NCBI RefSeq assembly: GCF_030144325.1
Contig: NZ_CP126307.1
Coordinates: forward strand, 2,542,001 to 2,606,000
Origin: Bosea vestrisii
GTDB taxonomy: Bacteria; Pseudomonadota; Alphaproteobacteria; Rhizobiales; Beijerinckiaceae
Length of the DNA stretch: 64,000 nucleotides
Reading direction: 5' to 3'
Under the pieces are notes generated by a model. The model was not told the DNA's origin and ran no database searches. It was given only the letters and a program-made list of their open reading frames with translations. Both the position numbers and the translations under genes were made by a program. How positions within the stretch are numbered: position 1 is the stretch's first letter; every line of letters begins with the position of its first letter. Positions 8,284 through 16,720 of the stretch are shown here, one piece after another.

Positions 8284-8709
8284 TTATTCGATGATCTGCA
8301 CGATCCTGCGTGTCTTCGGTTCGACGATCACCGTGCGGTCGTTCACCATCGTGTAGCGATAGCCTGCGCGCGCCCCGTATTCGCGTGGCACCTCGCGATA
8401 GGTGACGCCGCGCGTCGGCAGCACCGCGCCGACCTCGAGCGGTTCCTCATAGGTGTAGGACGGCACGCGGTGCTGGACTACATACTGGCGGAAACGCGGC
8501 TGGGTCGTATCACCGATGATCGCGCCGGCAACCGCGCCGCCGACGCCGCCGACCACTGCACCGGGTGGCCCGCCGACGATCGCGCCGCCGACTGCACCGG
8601 CCGCAGCGCCGCCGGCCGCACCACCCTGGGCGCCCGAAGGATTCTGCTGCGCCATGGCAGCAGTCGAAAGTGCGACGATGGCCGTCGCGAGAACCAGTTT
8701 CTTCATCAT
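8284..8709 (-). CDS. DUF1236 domain-containing exported protein with glycine-zipper segment
   Basis: A 141-residue exported protein. The start at 8709 is preferred over upstream frames because AAGGAGG lies seven bases before it and a signal peptide follows (MMKKLVLATAIVALSTAAMA). Residues about 25-65 are almost only Gly, Ala, Val and Pro in zipper-like repeats. The C-terminal half has the short DUF1236 beta motif (VPREYGARAGYRYTMVNDRT). The family is frequent in Hyphomicrobiales and its function is unknown. The location is probably periplasm or outer membrane. Confidence 0.85.
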   Translation of the reverse strand: MMKKLVLATAIVALSTAAMAQQNPSGAQGGAAGGAAAGAVGGAIVGGPPGAVVGGVGGAVAGAIIGDTTQPRFRQYVVQHRVPSYTYEEPLEVGAVLPTRGVTYREVPREYGARAGYRYTMVNDRTVIVEPKTRRIVQIIE

Positions 8710-8885
8710 CTGAATTCCTCCTTCCGATGACAGAACTTCCCGGCCAACCGTTCTCGCGCCGCATAGTTCCCCAGATAATGCGATGTCGTGAGGATGCCGC
8801 GATTCCGCCGGCAAGTCGCCTTCAGCTTGTCTCCTTGCCGCCATGCGGCGCATAAGAACGCACGCTCGAACGGCAGGGAGACTGC

Positions 8886-9632
8886 ATGGAATTTCGCCCC
8901 GATATCGGCCAGCTCTCGCCGACCGTGCGCGAGCACCTGGCGCCGGCCAACCTGCTGCGCGTCGGCATCAACCTCTCGAACTTCCTGCTGGTCTCCAGCC
9001 GTGGCCCGCAGGGCGAGCCGCAAGGCGTCTCACCCGACATAGCCCGCGCCCTCGCCGACCATCTCGGCACCAGCCTGCGCCATGTGCCCTATGAGAATCC
9101 CGGCCTGCTCGCCGATGCCGCGCCTTGCGACGAATGGGATGTCGGGTTGATCGGCGCCGAGCCGCAGCGGGCCGAGGCAATCAGCTTCACCCCGGCCTAT
9201 GCCGAGATCGAGGCGACCTATCTGGTCCGCGAGGCATCGCCACTGCGCGAGATCACCGATGTCGATGCGCCAGGCGTGCGCATCGCCGTCAGCGGCCGCG
9301 CCGCCTATGGCCTCTGGCTCGATCGCAACATCCGCAAGGCCGAACTCGTCCGCTCCGGCACGCTCGACGATTCCGCCAGTGATTTCGTCGACGGGGAGCT
9401 CGATGCGCTGGCGGGCCTGCGGCCGCGCCTGCTGAAGGATATCGTGGCGATCCCCGGCACGCGCATCCTCGACGGGTATTTCATGACCGTGCAGCAGGCG
9501 ATCGGCGTGCCCAAAGCCAAGGCCGAGGCGGCGGATTATCTGGCAAAGTTCGTTGCCGCGGCGAAGGAATCGGGTTTCGTCGCGGCGCTGATCGCAAAGC
9601 ACGGCGTGCAGGGGCTGAGCGTCGCGCGATAA
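8886..9632 (+). CDS. family-3 solute-binding-protein-like protein lacking a signal peptide
   Basis: A 248-residue protein with the SBP_bac_3 fold pattern: RVGINLSNF at the start, GVSPDIARALADHLG, then EWDVGLIGAEPQRAE and FTPAYAEIEATYLV. There is no hydrophobic leader at the chosen start (RBS GGGAGACTGC), and none is encoded just upstream. It has no permease or ATPase next to it. It could be a cytoplasmic ligand-binding domain, or a binding protein exported in another way. The family call is good; the role is unknown. Confidence 0.75.
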   Translation: MEFRPDIGQLSPTVREHLAPANLLRVGINLSNFLLVSSRGPQGEPQGVSPDIARALADHLGTSLRHVPYENPGLLADAAPCDEWDVGLIGAEPQRAEAISFTPAYAEIEATYLVREASPLREITDVDAPGVRIAVSGRAAYGLWLDRNIRKAELVRSGTLDDSASDFVDGELDALAGLRPRLLKDIVAIPGTRILDGYFMTVQQAIGVPKAKAEAADYLAKFVAAAKESGFVAALIAKHGVQGLSVAR

Positions 9633-9640
9633 TCCCGAGG

Positions 9641-9747
9641 CGTCATTCTCGGGCGAAGCGAAGCGTAGACCCGAGAATCTCAGGGCAGCAGGCGCCGAAC
9701 GGAGCCTCATTGGGCCTGAGATGCTCGGGTCAAGCCCGAGCATGACG
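9641..9747. repeat. intergenic palindromic repeat, type A
   Basis: Two hairpins, ATTCTCGGG...CCCGAGAAT (9645-9678) and TGCTCGGG...CCCGAGCA (9722-9742), lie within outer ends CGTCAT and ATGACGG. The element sits between convergent genes and resembles the repeat at 6909-7014. Confidence 0.7.
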
Positions 9748-9754
9748 GCCAGAG

Positions 9755-10693
9755 TCAGGTCCCGTCCGTCCCCGCCCCGCAGACCAGCGCGCAGACCTTG
9801 CTGCCCGGCGCCGGCACGAAGCGCTTGGCCTGCAAGGCCGCAACCGCCGCTGCACCCGAGAGGTCGGCGGCGATGCCGAACTCGAACCAGAGCGATTGAG
9901 CCGCCTGTTCCATCTCCGCGTCGCTGACCAGCACGATCTCGTCGACATTGCGCGCGACGGCCTCATAGATCGCCTGGTCGGTGCGCCGGCACGACATGGT
10001 CGCGACCCGCGTCTCGAGCTTGTCGAGCGTGACCAGCTTGCCGGCTTCGAGGCAGGCGTGCAGCGTCGGCGAGCCATAGGGCTCGATGCCGATGATGCGT
10101 GTCTGCGGCCGTAGTGCCTTCACCGCGGTGGAGAGGCCGGTGATCAGGCCGCCACCACCGATCGCGACGAGGATGACGTCAACTTCGGGAAGCTCGTCGA
10201 GGATGTCGAGGCCGAGCGTGCCCTGGCCGGCAACCACCACGGGATCGCTGAACGGGTGCGCATAGGTCGCGCCGGTCTCCCTGGCATAGGCCAGCGCCGC
10301 GGCATTGGCATCGTCCCAGATCGCGCCGACGATCTCGACATCGGCGCCCCAGCGCTTCAGCTTGGCGACCTTGTCGGCGACGACGTTGGACGGCAGGAAG
10401 ATCTTGGCGCTGACGCCGAGGACATGGGCCGAGCGGGCGATGGCGAGCCCGTGATTGCCGCCCGACGCCGTGACGACACCGCGAGCTAACTCCTCGGCCG
10501 AGAGCGTCAGCAGGCGGTTCATCGCGCCGCGCGCCTTGAACGAGCCGGCCGCCTGCAGCAATTCGAGCTTCAGCGTCACCGTACCGCCGAACTCATCGCG
10601 CGAGCTGAGCTGGTCATAGGGCAGGATCGGCGTCTTGCGGATATGCGGCGCAATCCGCCAGCGCGCGGCTCGGATGTCATCGAGGCCGATCAC
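9755..10693 (-). CDS. PLP-dependent threonine dehydratase-like enzyme (EutB-like)
   Basis: A 312-residue fold-type II PLP enzyme. The PLP lysine is K53 in GSFKARGA, a substrate loop SGGNHG follows, and the phosphate-binding turn is GGGGLITG. The start is a GTG overlapping the upstream deacylase stop as GTGA, so the two are coupled. Serine/threonine dehydratases have this form, and so does EutB of hydroxyectoine catabolism. The deacylase partner and transporter make the EutB comparison attractive, though sequence alone does not separate it from a threonine/serine dehydratase. Confidence 0.82.
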   Translation of the reverse strand: MIGLDDIRAARWRIAPHIRKTPILPYDQLSSRDEFGGTVTLKLELLQAAGSFKARGAMNRLLTLSAEELARGVVTASGGNHGLAIARSAHVLGVSAKIFLPSNVVADKVAKLKRWGADVEIVGAIWDDANAAALAYARETGATYAHPFSDPVVVAGQGTLGLDILDELPEVDVILVAIGGGGLITGLSTAVKALRPQTRIIGIEPYGSPTLHACLEAGKLVTLDKLETRVATMSCRRTDQAIYEAVARNVDEIVLVSDAEMEQAAQSLWFEFGIAADLSGAAAVAALQAKRFVPAPGSKVCALVCGAGTDGT

Positions 10694-11730
10694 GACAGTA
10701 CCCCGCGATAGGGCGCCGCCACGATCAGGCAGCAATTGCCCGGCCTGACGCGGCCCGGCTGGCGCCGGCCATAGAGGATGCCGTCGGCAGCGTAATTCAG
10801 CGTCTCGGGCGGGCGGGTCGGGTCCCAGGTGCAATGGATGCGCCCTGCCGGCTGGCCGGCGCTGACCTTTTCGCCATTGGCGTGGAAGGGCTCGAAGACG
10901 CCGTCGGCCGTGGCATAGACGTAAGCCGCCGTTCCCGGCAGTTCGAGCACCTGCCCGCCGCCGCTGCGTGGCTCCGGCTTGTCGCGCCTGACGATGCCGA
11001 GATGATCGAGCACATTGGCGACGCCGCGCCGACAGATCTTGAGCGCGTCCAGCGAGACCGTGCCGGCGCCTGCCATCTCGGTGCCGACAGTGACGAGGCC
11101 CTGGCGGCAGGCAGTCGCTGTCGCGGTGCGAGGCTCGCCGAGATTGCCGATGACCACTGTCATTGGCGCGTCGAAGGCCTGCACGGCCGCGACATTGCGC
11201 TTGTGCAGCGCCGGATCGTCACTCGGCTCGACGATGGCGCTCGGGATGATGTCGAGCGAGGAGCCGCCGGAATGCAGGTCAAGGAAGGCGTCGCCCAGCG
11301 GCATGATGTGGTCGCTGACGAAGGCCGAGATCTGCTGGGTGATGGTGCCGCGCGGATCGCCTGGGAAGGTCCGGTTGAAATTGAGCCCGTCGACCGTGGA
11401 GGTGCGCTGGCCGGCGATGACCGCGTGGACATTGTTGGCCGGCATCAGAATGAGCCGGCCCTGCACTTGGCCAGGATCGAGATCGCGGATCAGGTCGCAG
11501 ATCGCGATCGGCCCCTCGTATTCGTCGCCATGATTGCCGCCTTCGAGGATGGCGGTCGGGCCCGAGCCGTTCTTGATGATCGCGACCGGGATCCGCGTCG
11601 CGCCCCAGGCGTCGTCATGCGGCGAATGCGGAATCATCAGGAAGCCGACCTGCTTGCCGTCCTTCTCCGGATCGACCGTGAGGAAGGCGCTGGATGGGCG
11701 CGGGGTGGGCTTTTGGCGGGGGCTGGTCAT
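10690..11730 (-). CDS. succinylglutamate desuccinylase/aspartoacylase family deacylase (DoeB/EutE-like)
   Basis: A 346-residue M14-type zinc deacylase. The zinc site is GGNHGDEYEGP with a later LDLHSGG, and NFNRTFPGDP is a substrate-region motif. DoeB/EutE enzymes of this family remove the acetyl group from N-acetyl-2,4-diaminobutyrate during ectoine breakdown; others hydrolyse N-acyl amino acids. The next gene down is a EutB-like dehydratase and the genes upstream are an amino acid ABC transporter. The ectoine hydrolase DoeA/EutD is absent here, so the substrate is open. Confidence 0.85.
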   Translation of the reverse strand: MTSPRQKPTPRPSSAFLTVDPEKDGKQVGFLMIPHSPHDDAWGATRIPVAIIKNGSGPTAILEGGNHGDEYEGPIAICDLIRDLDPGQVQGRLILMPANNVHAVIAGQRTSTVDGLNFNRTFPGDPRGTITQQISAFVSDHIMPLGDAFLDLHSGGSSLDIIPSAIVEPSDDPALHKRNVAAVQAFDAPMTVVIGNLGEPRTATATACRQGLVTVGTEMAGAGTVSLDALKICRRGVANVLDHLGIVRRDKPEPRSGGGQVLELPGTAAYVYATADGVFEPFHANGEKVSAGQPAGRIHCTWDPTRPPETLNYAADGILYGRRQPGRVRPGNCCLIVAAPYRGVLS

Positions 11731-11771
11731 GGTGGGGCTCGGGCAGTTTAGGTGCTGGTTTCAGGACAAGC

Positions 11772-11926
11772 CGCGGGGAACCCCTCTCCTGGAAGGAGAG
11801 GGGCAGGGGTGAGGTGTTCGGACTGGAAACGTTGGCTTGAGCCCAACCGCGCGGTCGGCGCTCGCGGAACTGGGCGAACGACCTACCCCTCACCCTACCC
11901 TCTCCCTCCGGGAGAGGGTTCCCCGC
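11772..11926. repeat. intergenic inverted repeat, type B (CTCTCC hairpins)
   Basis: Two local hairpins, CCCCTCTCCT-GGA-AGGAGAGGGG (11781-11803) and CCCTCTCCC-TCC-GGGAGAGGG (11898-11918), also pair with each other at long range through GGGGAACCCCTCTCC and GGAGAGGGTTCCCC. The element fills most of the 221-base gap between deacylase and binding-protein genes. A similar element is at 62935-63045. Confidence 0.7.
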
Positions 11927-11951
11927 GCCAGCTTCGGTTGCCGATTGCGGA

Positions 11952-12752
11952 TTACAGCGTCGGCAGCGGGTCCATCGGCATGTCCAGATACTTCTTGTGC
12001 AGCCGGTCGAGCTCGCCGTTCATCGAAGCGTAGAAGATGAAGCCGTCGAGCCAGCGCACCAGATTATGCTGGTCCATCTGGACGCCCATATGCGCGGGGC
12101 TGCGCCGGATGACGAACTTGCGCTCGAACTCCTTGCTCGGGTTCTGCTTGGCGAGCGCCTGGGCGACAATCGAGTTGGTCGCGAGCAAATCGGCCTGGCC
12201 GGTGATGTAGGCCGCGGCCGCGGTGGCGTCGTCCTCGGTGCGCATCACATTGGCCTTCGGCGCGGCTTCGGTGATGGCGAGTTCCTGCGTCGTGCCCTTG
12301 GCGGCCGCGATCCGGGTCGAGCCCAGCGTCTCCGGGCTGCTGACGGTGGCTGACTTCGCCCCGTAGACGGCCAGGAAGGTGTTGGCATAGGGCGCCGTGA
12401 ACATGATCTGCCGGGCGCGCTCGGGCGACAGGCCCATCACCGAGATGACGATGTCGACCTTGTCGGTGAGCAGGAAGGGGATGCGGTTGGCGCCGGTGAT
12501 CTGCTGCATCTCCAGCTTCACGCCGAGCCCCTTGGCGACCATCTCGGCGAGTTCGATGTCGAATCCAACAGCCTTGCGGTTGGCGTCCTGCGAGCCGAAC
12601 GGCGGCGCATCGAGCGGCACGCCGATCCGCACCACACCCTTGGACAGGATGTCCTGGAGCTTGTCGGCCTTGGCCTCGACCGCTCCGAAAGCGGCGATCA
12701 CCATCGCCGCCAAGCCTGCTAGAAATGAACGGGCTGCAAACAGTTTACGCAT
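11952..12752 (-). CDS. amino acid ABC transporter substrate-binding protein (family 3)
   Basis: A 266-residue periplasmic binding protein. The start at 12752 gives a clear signal peptide (MRKLFAARSFLAGLAAMVIA, cleavage near VEAKA). The mature domain has GVVRIGVPLDAPPFGSQD, VGFDIELAEMVAKGLG and DIVISVMGLSPERARQ, the usual SBP_bac_3 landmarks. It lies directly after the ATPase gene of the same operon. Ligands of this family are polar amino acids and also ectoine (EhuB). Confidence 0.9.
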   Translation of the reverse strand: MRKLFAARSFLAGLAAMVIAAFGAVEAKADKLQDILSKGVVRIGVPLDAPPFGSQDANRKAVGFDIELAEMVAKGLGVKLEMQQITGANRIPFLLTDKVDIVISVMGLSPERARQIMFTAPYANTFLAVYGAKSATVSSPETLGSTRIAAAKGTTQELAITEAAPKANVMRTEDDATAAAAYITGQADLLATNSIVAQALAKQNPSKEFERKFVIRRSPAHMGVQMDQHNLVRWLDGFIFYASMNGELDRLHKKYLDMPMDPLPTL

Positions 12753-12798
12753 CTTTCTCTCCCCTCGTTGACCGGTACCGGAACTGATCTTCCCTGCC

Positions 12799-13530
12799 TC
12801 AGTGCAGGACCGCGCTGAGGAAGGTCTTGAGCTCGGGCGTCTTCGGCTCGGCGAGCACCGCCGCGGCCTGGCCTTCTTCGTGGATGCGGCCCTCGTGCAT
12901 GAAGACAACGCGGGAGCCGAAGCGGCGGGCAAAGCCCATTTCGTGAGTGACGAGGATCATGGTCATGCCCTCCTGCGCCACGGATTCGAGCACTTTCAGC
13001 ACCTCGCCGGTAAGCTCCGGGTCGAGCGCCGAGGTGACCTCGTCGAACAGCATCAGCTTCGGCCGCATGGCCAGCGAACGGGCGATCGCGACGCGCTGCT
13101 GCTGGCCGCCCGAGAGCTGCGATGGATAGGCGTCGAGCTTGTCCTCCAGCCCGACGCGGGCCAGCACCTCGCGGGCAACCGCGCGCGCCTCGTCCGGCCG
13201 CTGCTTCTTCACGACGCGCGGGGCTAGCGTGATGTTGTCGGCGACCGAGAGATGCGGGAACAGGTTGAAGCTCTGGAAGACGATCCCGACCTCCTGCCGG
13301 AGCTTGCGCAAATCGGTCGCCGGGTCGTTGACCTTGACGCCGTCGACGCTGATCGTGCCGGCCTGCACCGGCTCCAGCCCGTTGACGCAACGCAGCAGCG
13401 TGCTTTTCCCTGAGCCCGAGCGGCCGATCACGGCGACGACCTCGCCCTTCTCGATGTCGAGCGAGACGCCCTTCAGCACCTGGTTCGTGCCATAGCTCTT
13501 GCTGACGTCCTGGATTTCAACGAGCGACAT
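12799..13530 (-). CDS. polar amino acid ABC transporter ATP-binding protein (GlnQ/HisP type)
   Basis: A 243-residue ABC ATPase. It has Walker A GRSGSGKST, signature LSGGQQQRVAIARSL, and Walker B LMLFDEVTSALDPE. The ATG at 13530 is chosen over an upstream TTG because a GAGCGGAAG sequence precedes it. The gene overlaps the end of the permease gene. It energises import through the two permeases encoded upstream. Confidence 0.93.
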   Translation of the reverse strand: MSLVEIQDVSKSYGTNQVLKGVSLDIEKGEVVAVIGRSGSGKSTLLRCVNGLEPVQAGTISVDGVKVNDPATDLRKLRQEVGIVFQSFNLFPHLSVADNITLAPRVVKKQRPDEARAVAREVLARVGLEDKLDAYPSQLSGGQQQRVAIARSLAMRPKLMLFDEVTSALDPELTGEVLKVLESVAQEGMTMILVTHEMGFARRFGSRVVFMHEGRIHEEGQAAAVLAEPKTPELKTFLSAVLH

Positions 13531-14167
13531 CGAGCTTCCGCTCAAGCGAGCGGCTCCATTGCGTAAGGGGGAAGCACATCGCGAAATAGATGCAGGCGAC
13601 GGTGATGTAGACGGCGAAGGGCTTGTAGGTGCCCGCCGCGGTGAGCTGACCCTCGCGGGTGAGCTCGACGAAGCCGATCACCGCCGCAAGCGAGGTGTTC
13701 TTGATCAATTGCACGAGGAAGCCGACCGTCGGCGGGATCGCGATGCGGATCGATTGCGGGATGATCACGTAGCGGAGCTGCTCGCCGAGCGAGAGCCCGA
13801 GCGAGGCCCCCGCCTCCCATTGCGTCCTGGCGATCGAGGTCAACGCGCCGCGCCAGATCTCGCCGAGGAAGGCCGAGCCATAGACCGAGAAGGCGACGGC
13901 CGCGGCGATCCAGGGATTGACCGAGATGCCAGCGAGCGGCAGGCCGAAGAAGATCAGGAACAGCCAGACCAGGAGCGGCGTGCCCTGGACGAGCTGGATA
14001 TAGGTCGCCGAGAACCAGCGCAGCGGCGCGATCGGCAGGACGCGCAGGATCGCGAGCCCGAGCCCGAGCACGGCCGAACCGGCGAAGGCGACCACAGTCA
14101 GCGCGATCGTCCATCGCGCCGCCGCGATCAGGTACATCACATCGATGAGGCCAAATTCCCGAATCAT
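13517..14167 (-). CDS. amino acid ABC transporter permease (second of pair)
   Basis: A 216-residue HisM/GlnP-type permease. The start at 14167 overlaps the stop of the other permease as ATGA. It shows the YIQLVQGTPLLVWLFLIFFG motif and the EAA loop with EAGASLGLS. The paired permeases form the membrane channel. The downstream ATPase begins within its last codons. Confidence 0.9.
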   Translation of the reverse strand: MIREFGLIDVMYLIAAARWTIALTVVAFAGSAVLGLGLAILRVLPIAPLRWFSATYIQLVQGTPLLVWLFLIFFGLPLAGISVNPWIAAAVAFSVYGSAFLGEIWRGALTSIARTQWEAGASLGLSLGEQLRYVIIPQSIRIAIPPTVGFLVQLIKNTSLAAVIGFVELTREGQLTAAGTYKPFAVYITVACIYFAMCFPLTQWSRSLERKLDVAR

Positions 14168-14823
14168 CGGACGAACACCAGGCGGTAGATCAGGGCGAAG
14201 AGGCCGCGGAAGCCGATGGCGAGCGCGAGATAGAGCACGCCGATCACCGTATAGACCTCGAAATCCCGGAAGGTGCGCGACTGCACGATCGAGGCGGCGT
14301 GGAACAGGTCCTGCACCGAGATCTGCGAGGCGACGCTGGTCGCCAGCATCAGAAGCACGAACTGGCTGGTGAGCGCCGGGAACATCGCCTTCAGCGCCGG
14401 GAAGACGACGATGTAGCGGAAGACCTGCAGGCCGGAGAGGCCGAGCGAATGGCCGGCCTCGACCTGCGCCTTCGGCACCGCTTCCAGCCCGGCGCGAACG
14501 ATCTCGGTGGTGTAGGCGCCGAGATTGATGACCAGCGCGATCATCGCCGCCGTCAGTCCGTCGAGCCGCAGGCCGAAGCTTGGCAAGCCAAAGAAGATCA
14601 GGAAGAGCTGCACCAGCAACGGCGTGTTGCGGATGATCTCGACATAGGCGCCGATGATGCGCTGCAGCCAAGTCGGGCCGTAGGTCCGTCCAGCCGCGCA
14701 GAGGACACCGATGATGAGCCCGCCAACCATCGCCACCAGCGACAGCAGAAGCGTGATCCAGACGCCGTCGAGAATGGACTCCCAGGCGGCAAAGACGTCG
14801 CGAAACTGGAGCCCGTACTTCAT
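14164..14823 (-). CDS. amino acid ABC transporter permease (first of pair)
   Basis: A 219-residue HisQ/GlnP-type permease. It has the hallmark YVEIIRNTPLLVQLFLIFFG and the EAA loop EAGHSLGLSGLQ. An in-frame ATG ten codons upstream (14853) is possible; MKYGLQF at 14823 is the more family-like start. First gene of the minus-strand operon that runs to 9755, divergent from an IclR-type regulator. Confidence 0.88.
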   Translation of the reverse strand: MKYGLQFRDVFAAWESILDGVWITLLLSLVAMVGGLIIGVLCAAGRTYGPTWLQRIIGAYVEIIRNTPLLVQLFLIFFGLPSFGLRLDGLTAAMIALVINLGAYTTEIVRAGLEAVPKAQVEAGHSLGLSGLQVFRYIVVFPALKAMFPALTSQFVLLMLATSVASQISVQDLFHAASIVQSRTFRDFEVYTVIGVLYLALAIGFRGLFALIYRLVFVR

Positions 14824-14922
14824 CGCGTCAGCCCTGCAAGCCCTGCGGGCCATGGGCCCGCCATCCGGATAGGATGGACGGATGTTGCGGCGATGCGGTC
14901 ATCTCTCCCCCTCTTTACCCGG

Positions 14923-14952
14923 AGGCTAGTTTGGCTTCTTATTTGATGTCAA
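14923..14952 (-). promoter_or_regulatory. predicted promoter of the amino acid ABC/deacylase operon
   Basis: Reading the minus strand, a perfect TTGACA -35 (14947-14952) is followed after 18 bases by TAGCCT (14923-14928), a poor -10. It lies about 100 bases upstream of the permease start, in the divergent region shared with the IclR gene. Confidence 0.4.
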
Positions 14953-14954
14953 GC

Positions 14955-14966
14955 TTCACATATGAA
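14955..14966. promoter_or_regulatory. dyad, candidate IclR-type operator
   Basis: TTCACATATGAA is a 12-base dyad with one mismatched pair. It sits between the divergent ABC operon promoter and the IclR-family gene, 12 bases before the regulator start and just upstream of the ABC -35 box. This is a natural place for the regulator to bind both ways. The assignment is by position only. Confidence 0.35.
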
Positions 14967-14977
14967 ACAGGCGCAGC

Positions 14978-15763
14978 ATGAGCGTTTTCCCTGAAGCCGA
15001 GAATGACGAGAAGGCGGCCTATGCCGCGCCGGCCCTGGAGAAGGGCCTCGACATCCTCGAACTGCTCGCCGACACAGGCGAGCCGCTCTCGACCCGCGTC
15101 ATCGCCGAGCGGCTGCAGCGCTCGAAGAGCGAGATCTTCCGCATGGTCTTCGTGCTGCAGCAGCGCGGCTATCTCGAGCGCGAGGCCGGGACAGACCGCC
15201 TCGGCCTGTCGCGGCGCCTGTTCGACCTCGGCATCAGGACGCCAGGCGGCAAGCAGCTGACCTCGGTCGTGCTGCCGCTGATGGAGCGTTTCAGCGAGGA
15301 GAGCGGCCAGGCCGCCCATCTCGTCGTGCTCAGCCGGGCCCAGACGGTGGTGCTGGCGACCACCGCCGGCCATCTCGACGCCAGCGTCATCGTCCGCCCC
15401 GGCTATGGCCGCCCGGCACTCGACGCCAATTCCGGCCTGCTGATCCTCGCTTTCCAGTCGGAGGCGCGCCGGCGCGGGCTTATGCGCGAGGCCCCGCTTG
15501 AGATCAGGCAGCACCTCGACGAGCCGGAAACCCAGGTAGCGCTCGCCGAAATCCGCACGCTCGGCCACCGCATCGCGGCGAGCCGCGACATCCTCGCCGT
15601 GACCGACATCGCCTGCCCGGTGATCGGCCCGACCGGCCATGCCGAGGCGGCGATCCTGGTGCCTTGCCTACAGCGCCATGGTGTCGAGACCGATGAGAAT
15701 GCGATCCTGCTCGCACTCAAGGCCTGCGCCGCCGAGGCGGGCCTGCGCCTGCCCTACGGCTAG
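14978..15763 (+). CDS. IclR family transcriptional regulator
   Basis: A 261-residue regulator. Residues 13-75 hold the winged helix-turn-helix (GLDILELLADTGEPLSTRVI, then KSEIFRMVFVLQQRGYLE). Residues about 90-255 are the IclR ligand-binding domain. It is divergent from the ABC-deacylase-dehydratase operon, so it most likely controls that operon and itself. In characterised ectoine operons the regulator is of another family, which is a point against simple equivalence. Confidence 0.88.
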   Translation: MSVFPEAENDEKAAYAAPALEKGLDILELLADTGEPLSTRVIAERLQRSKSEIFRMVFVLQQRGYLEREAGTDRLGLSRRLFDLGIRTPGGKQLTSVVLPLMERFSEESGQAAHLVVLSRAQTVVLATTAGHLDASVIVRPGYGRPALDANSGLLILAFQSEARRRGLMREAPLEIRQHLDEPETQVALAEIRTLGHRIAASRDILAVTDIACPVIGPTGHAEAAILVPCLQRHGVETDENAILLALKACAAEAGLRLPYG

Positions 15764-15901
15764 GGCTCATCCGGAAAAACCGCCGTCTAACCCGGAAAAC
15801 CCGCGCAATTGCCGCAGCGCCACCCGAAGCCGGCCATATACTCTCCAAGATTGCTCGCGAATTTGCGTCTAACCGCCGCAACCGCCACGGAGGAGGACGA
15901 T

Positions 15902-16111
15902 ATGGCCGAGACCGCGACGAACCCGCAGACCATCGTGATGACCGATCCGGAGTGGATCGCGCTCGAGAGCATCAACGAAGAGACGCGCCGCTTCATCTTC
16001 GGTGAAACGATGCTGCGCCTGCTTCAGGGCCGTGGTCTGGCCGAGCCCGGCGACGAGGTCTGGAAGGTCACAACCCAGGGCCAGCAGGCGCTCGAAGCCC
16101 GCAGCAGCTGA
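15902..16111 (+). CDS. small conserved hypothetical protein (69 aa)
   Basis: An acidic 69-residue protein beginning MAETATNPQTIVMTDPEWIA, with GGAGGAGGACGAT directly before the ATG. It has no membrane segment or cysteine. The C-terminal half (FIFGETMLRLLQGRGLAEPG) looks like a short helix-turn-helix-like helical hairpin, but I do not recognise a family. The strong ribosome site and codon usage support expression. Confidence 0.65.
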   Translation: MAETATNPQTIVMTDPEWIALESINEETRRFIFGETMLRLLQGRGLAEPGDEVWKVTTQGQQALEARSS

Positions 16112-16138
16112 TCCTCAAATCCAGTTTCACTTCATACA

Positions 16139-16175
16139 CGTCGTCCCGGGTCCCCCACGGTGGCCCGGGACGACT
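16139..16175. repeat. short palindromic element with type A core
   Basis: A perfect 11-bp stem GTCGTCCCGGG/CCCGGGACGAC (16140-16150, 16164-16174) encloses a 13-base loop. It resembles the ends of the longer type A repeats and may act as a terminator for the small upstream gene. Confidence 0.6.
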
Positions 16176-16270
16176 TCGTTCAAGGTCGTGTCCGTAGGCG
16201 GTTGCAAGCGCCCGCGGCGGAGCCCATCTCAACGGCACGCCAGTTCGCCCACGCTTCCGGAACCTGACGC

Positions 16271-16597
16271 ATGAAACGCCCCGTCACCATCACCATCTCG
16301 CATTCGCTCGGCCGCGACGTGGCTCGCCGGCGGCTGCAGGGCGGCGTCGGCAAGGTCCGCGACAAGCTCGGCGGCTTCGGCATGCAGCTCGTCGAGGAGA
16401 GCTGGCAGGGCGACACGCTGCAGTTCGGCGTCGCGGCACTCGGCCAAACCATCAGCGGCAAGATCGAGGTCGAGGATGCGCTGGTGCGCGTCGAGGTGAT
16501 GTTGCCGCTGATGCTCGCGATCTTCGCCGAGAAGCTCAAGCTCGGCGTCGAGAAGCAGGCCCAGATCCTGCTCGAGCACAAGCCCACCAAGGCCTGA
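16271..16597 (+). CDS. polyhydroxyalkanoic acid system family protein
   Basis: A 108-residue protein matching the PHA-granule-region family by its N-terminal pattern (ITISHSLGRDVARRRLQGGV), central GKIEVEDALVRVEVMLP and C-terminal amphipathic helix. The family occurs near PHA metabolism genes in proteobacteria, but no other PHA gene is in this window. The molecular role is not established. It is followed by the antiporter gene. Confidence 0.75.
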   Translation: MKRPVTITISHSLGRDVARRRLQGGVGKVRDKLGGFGMQLVEESWQGDTLQFGVAALGQTISGKIEVEDALVRVEVMLPLMLAIFAEKLKLGVEKQAQILLEHKPTKA

Positions 16598-16720
16598 TCC
16601 TCGCGGCTTGCGCGCCATGTCGCAGCTCGCTTGCGACTTTTGTCTGCCATCGAAGGTTGAATTCGTCCGCGGCGATCCGCAAAGTCGCAACATCCCTTCC
16701 CGCCTGCCCTCCGGAGACCC

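Noticed and set aside
9755..14823. Complete ectoine catabolic operon
   Set aside because: DoeA/EutD hydrolase, EutC and the usual regulator are missing, so only partial resemblance is claimed.
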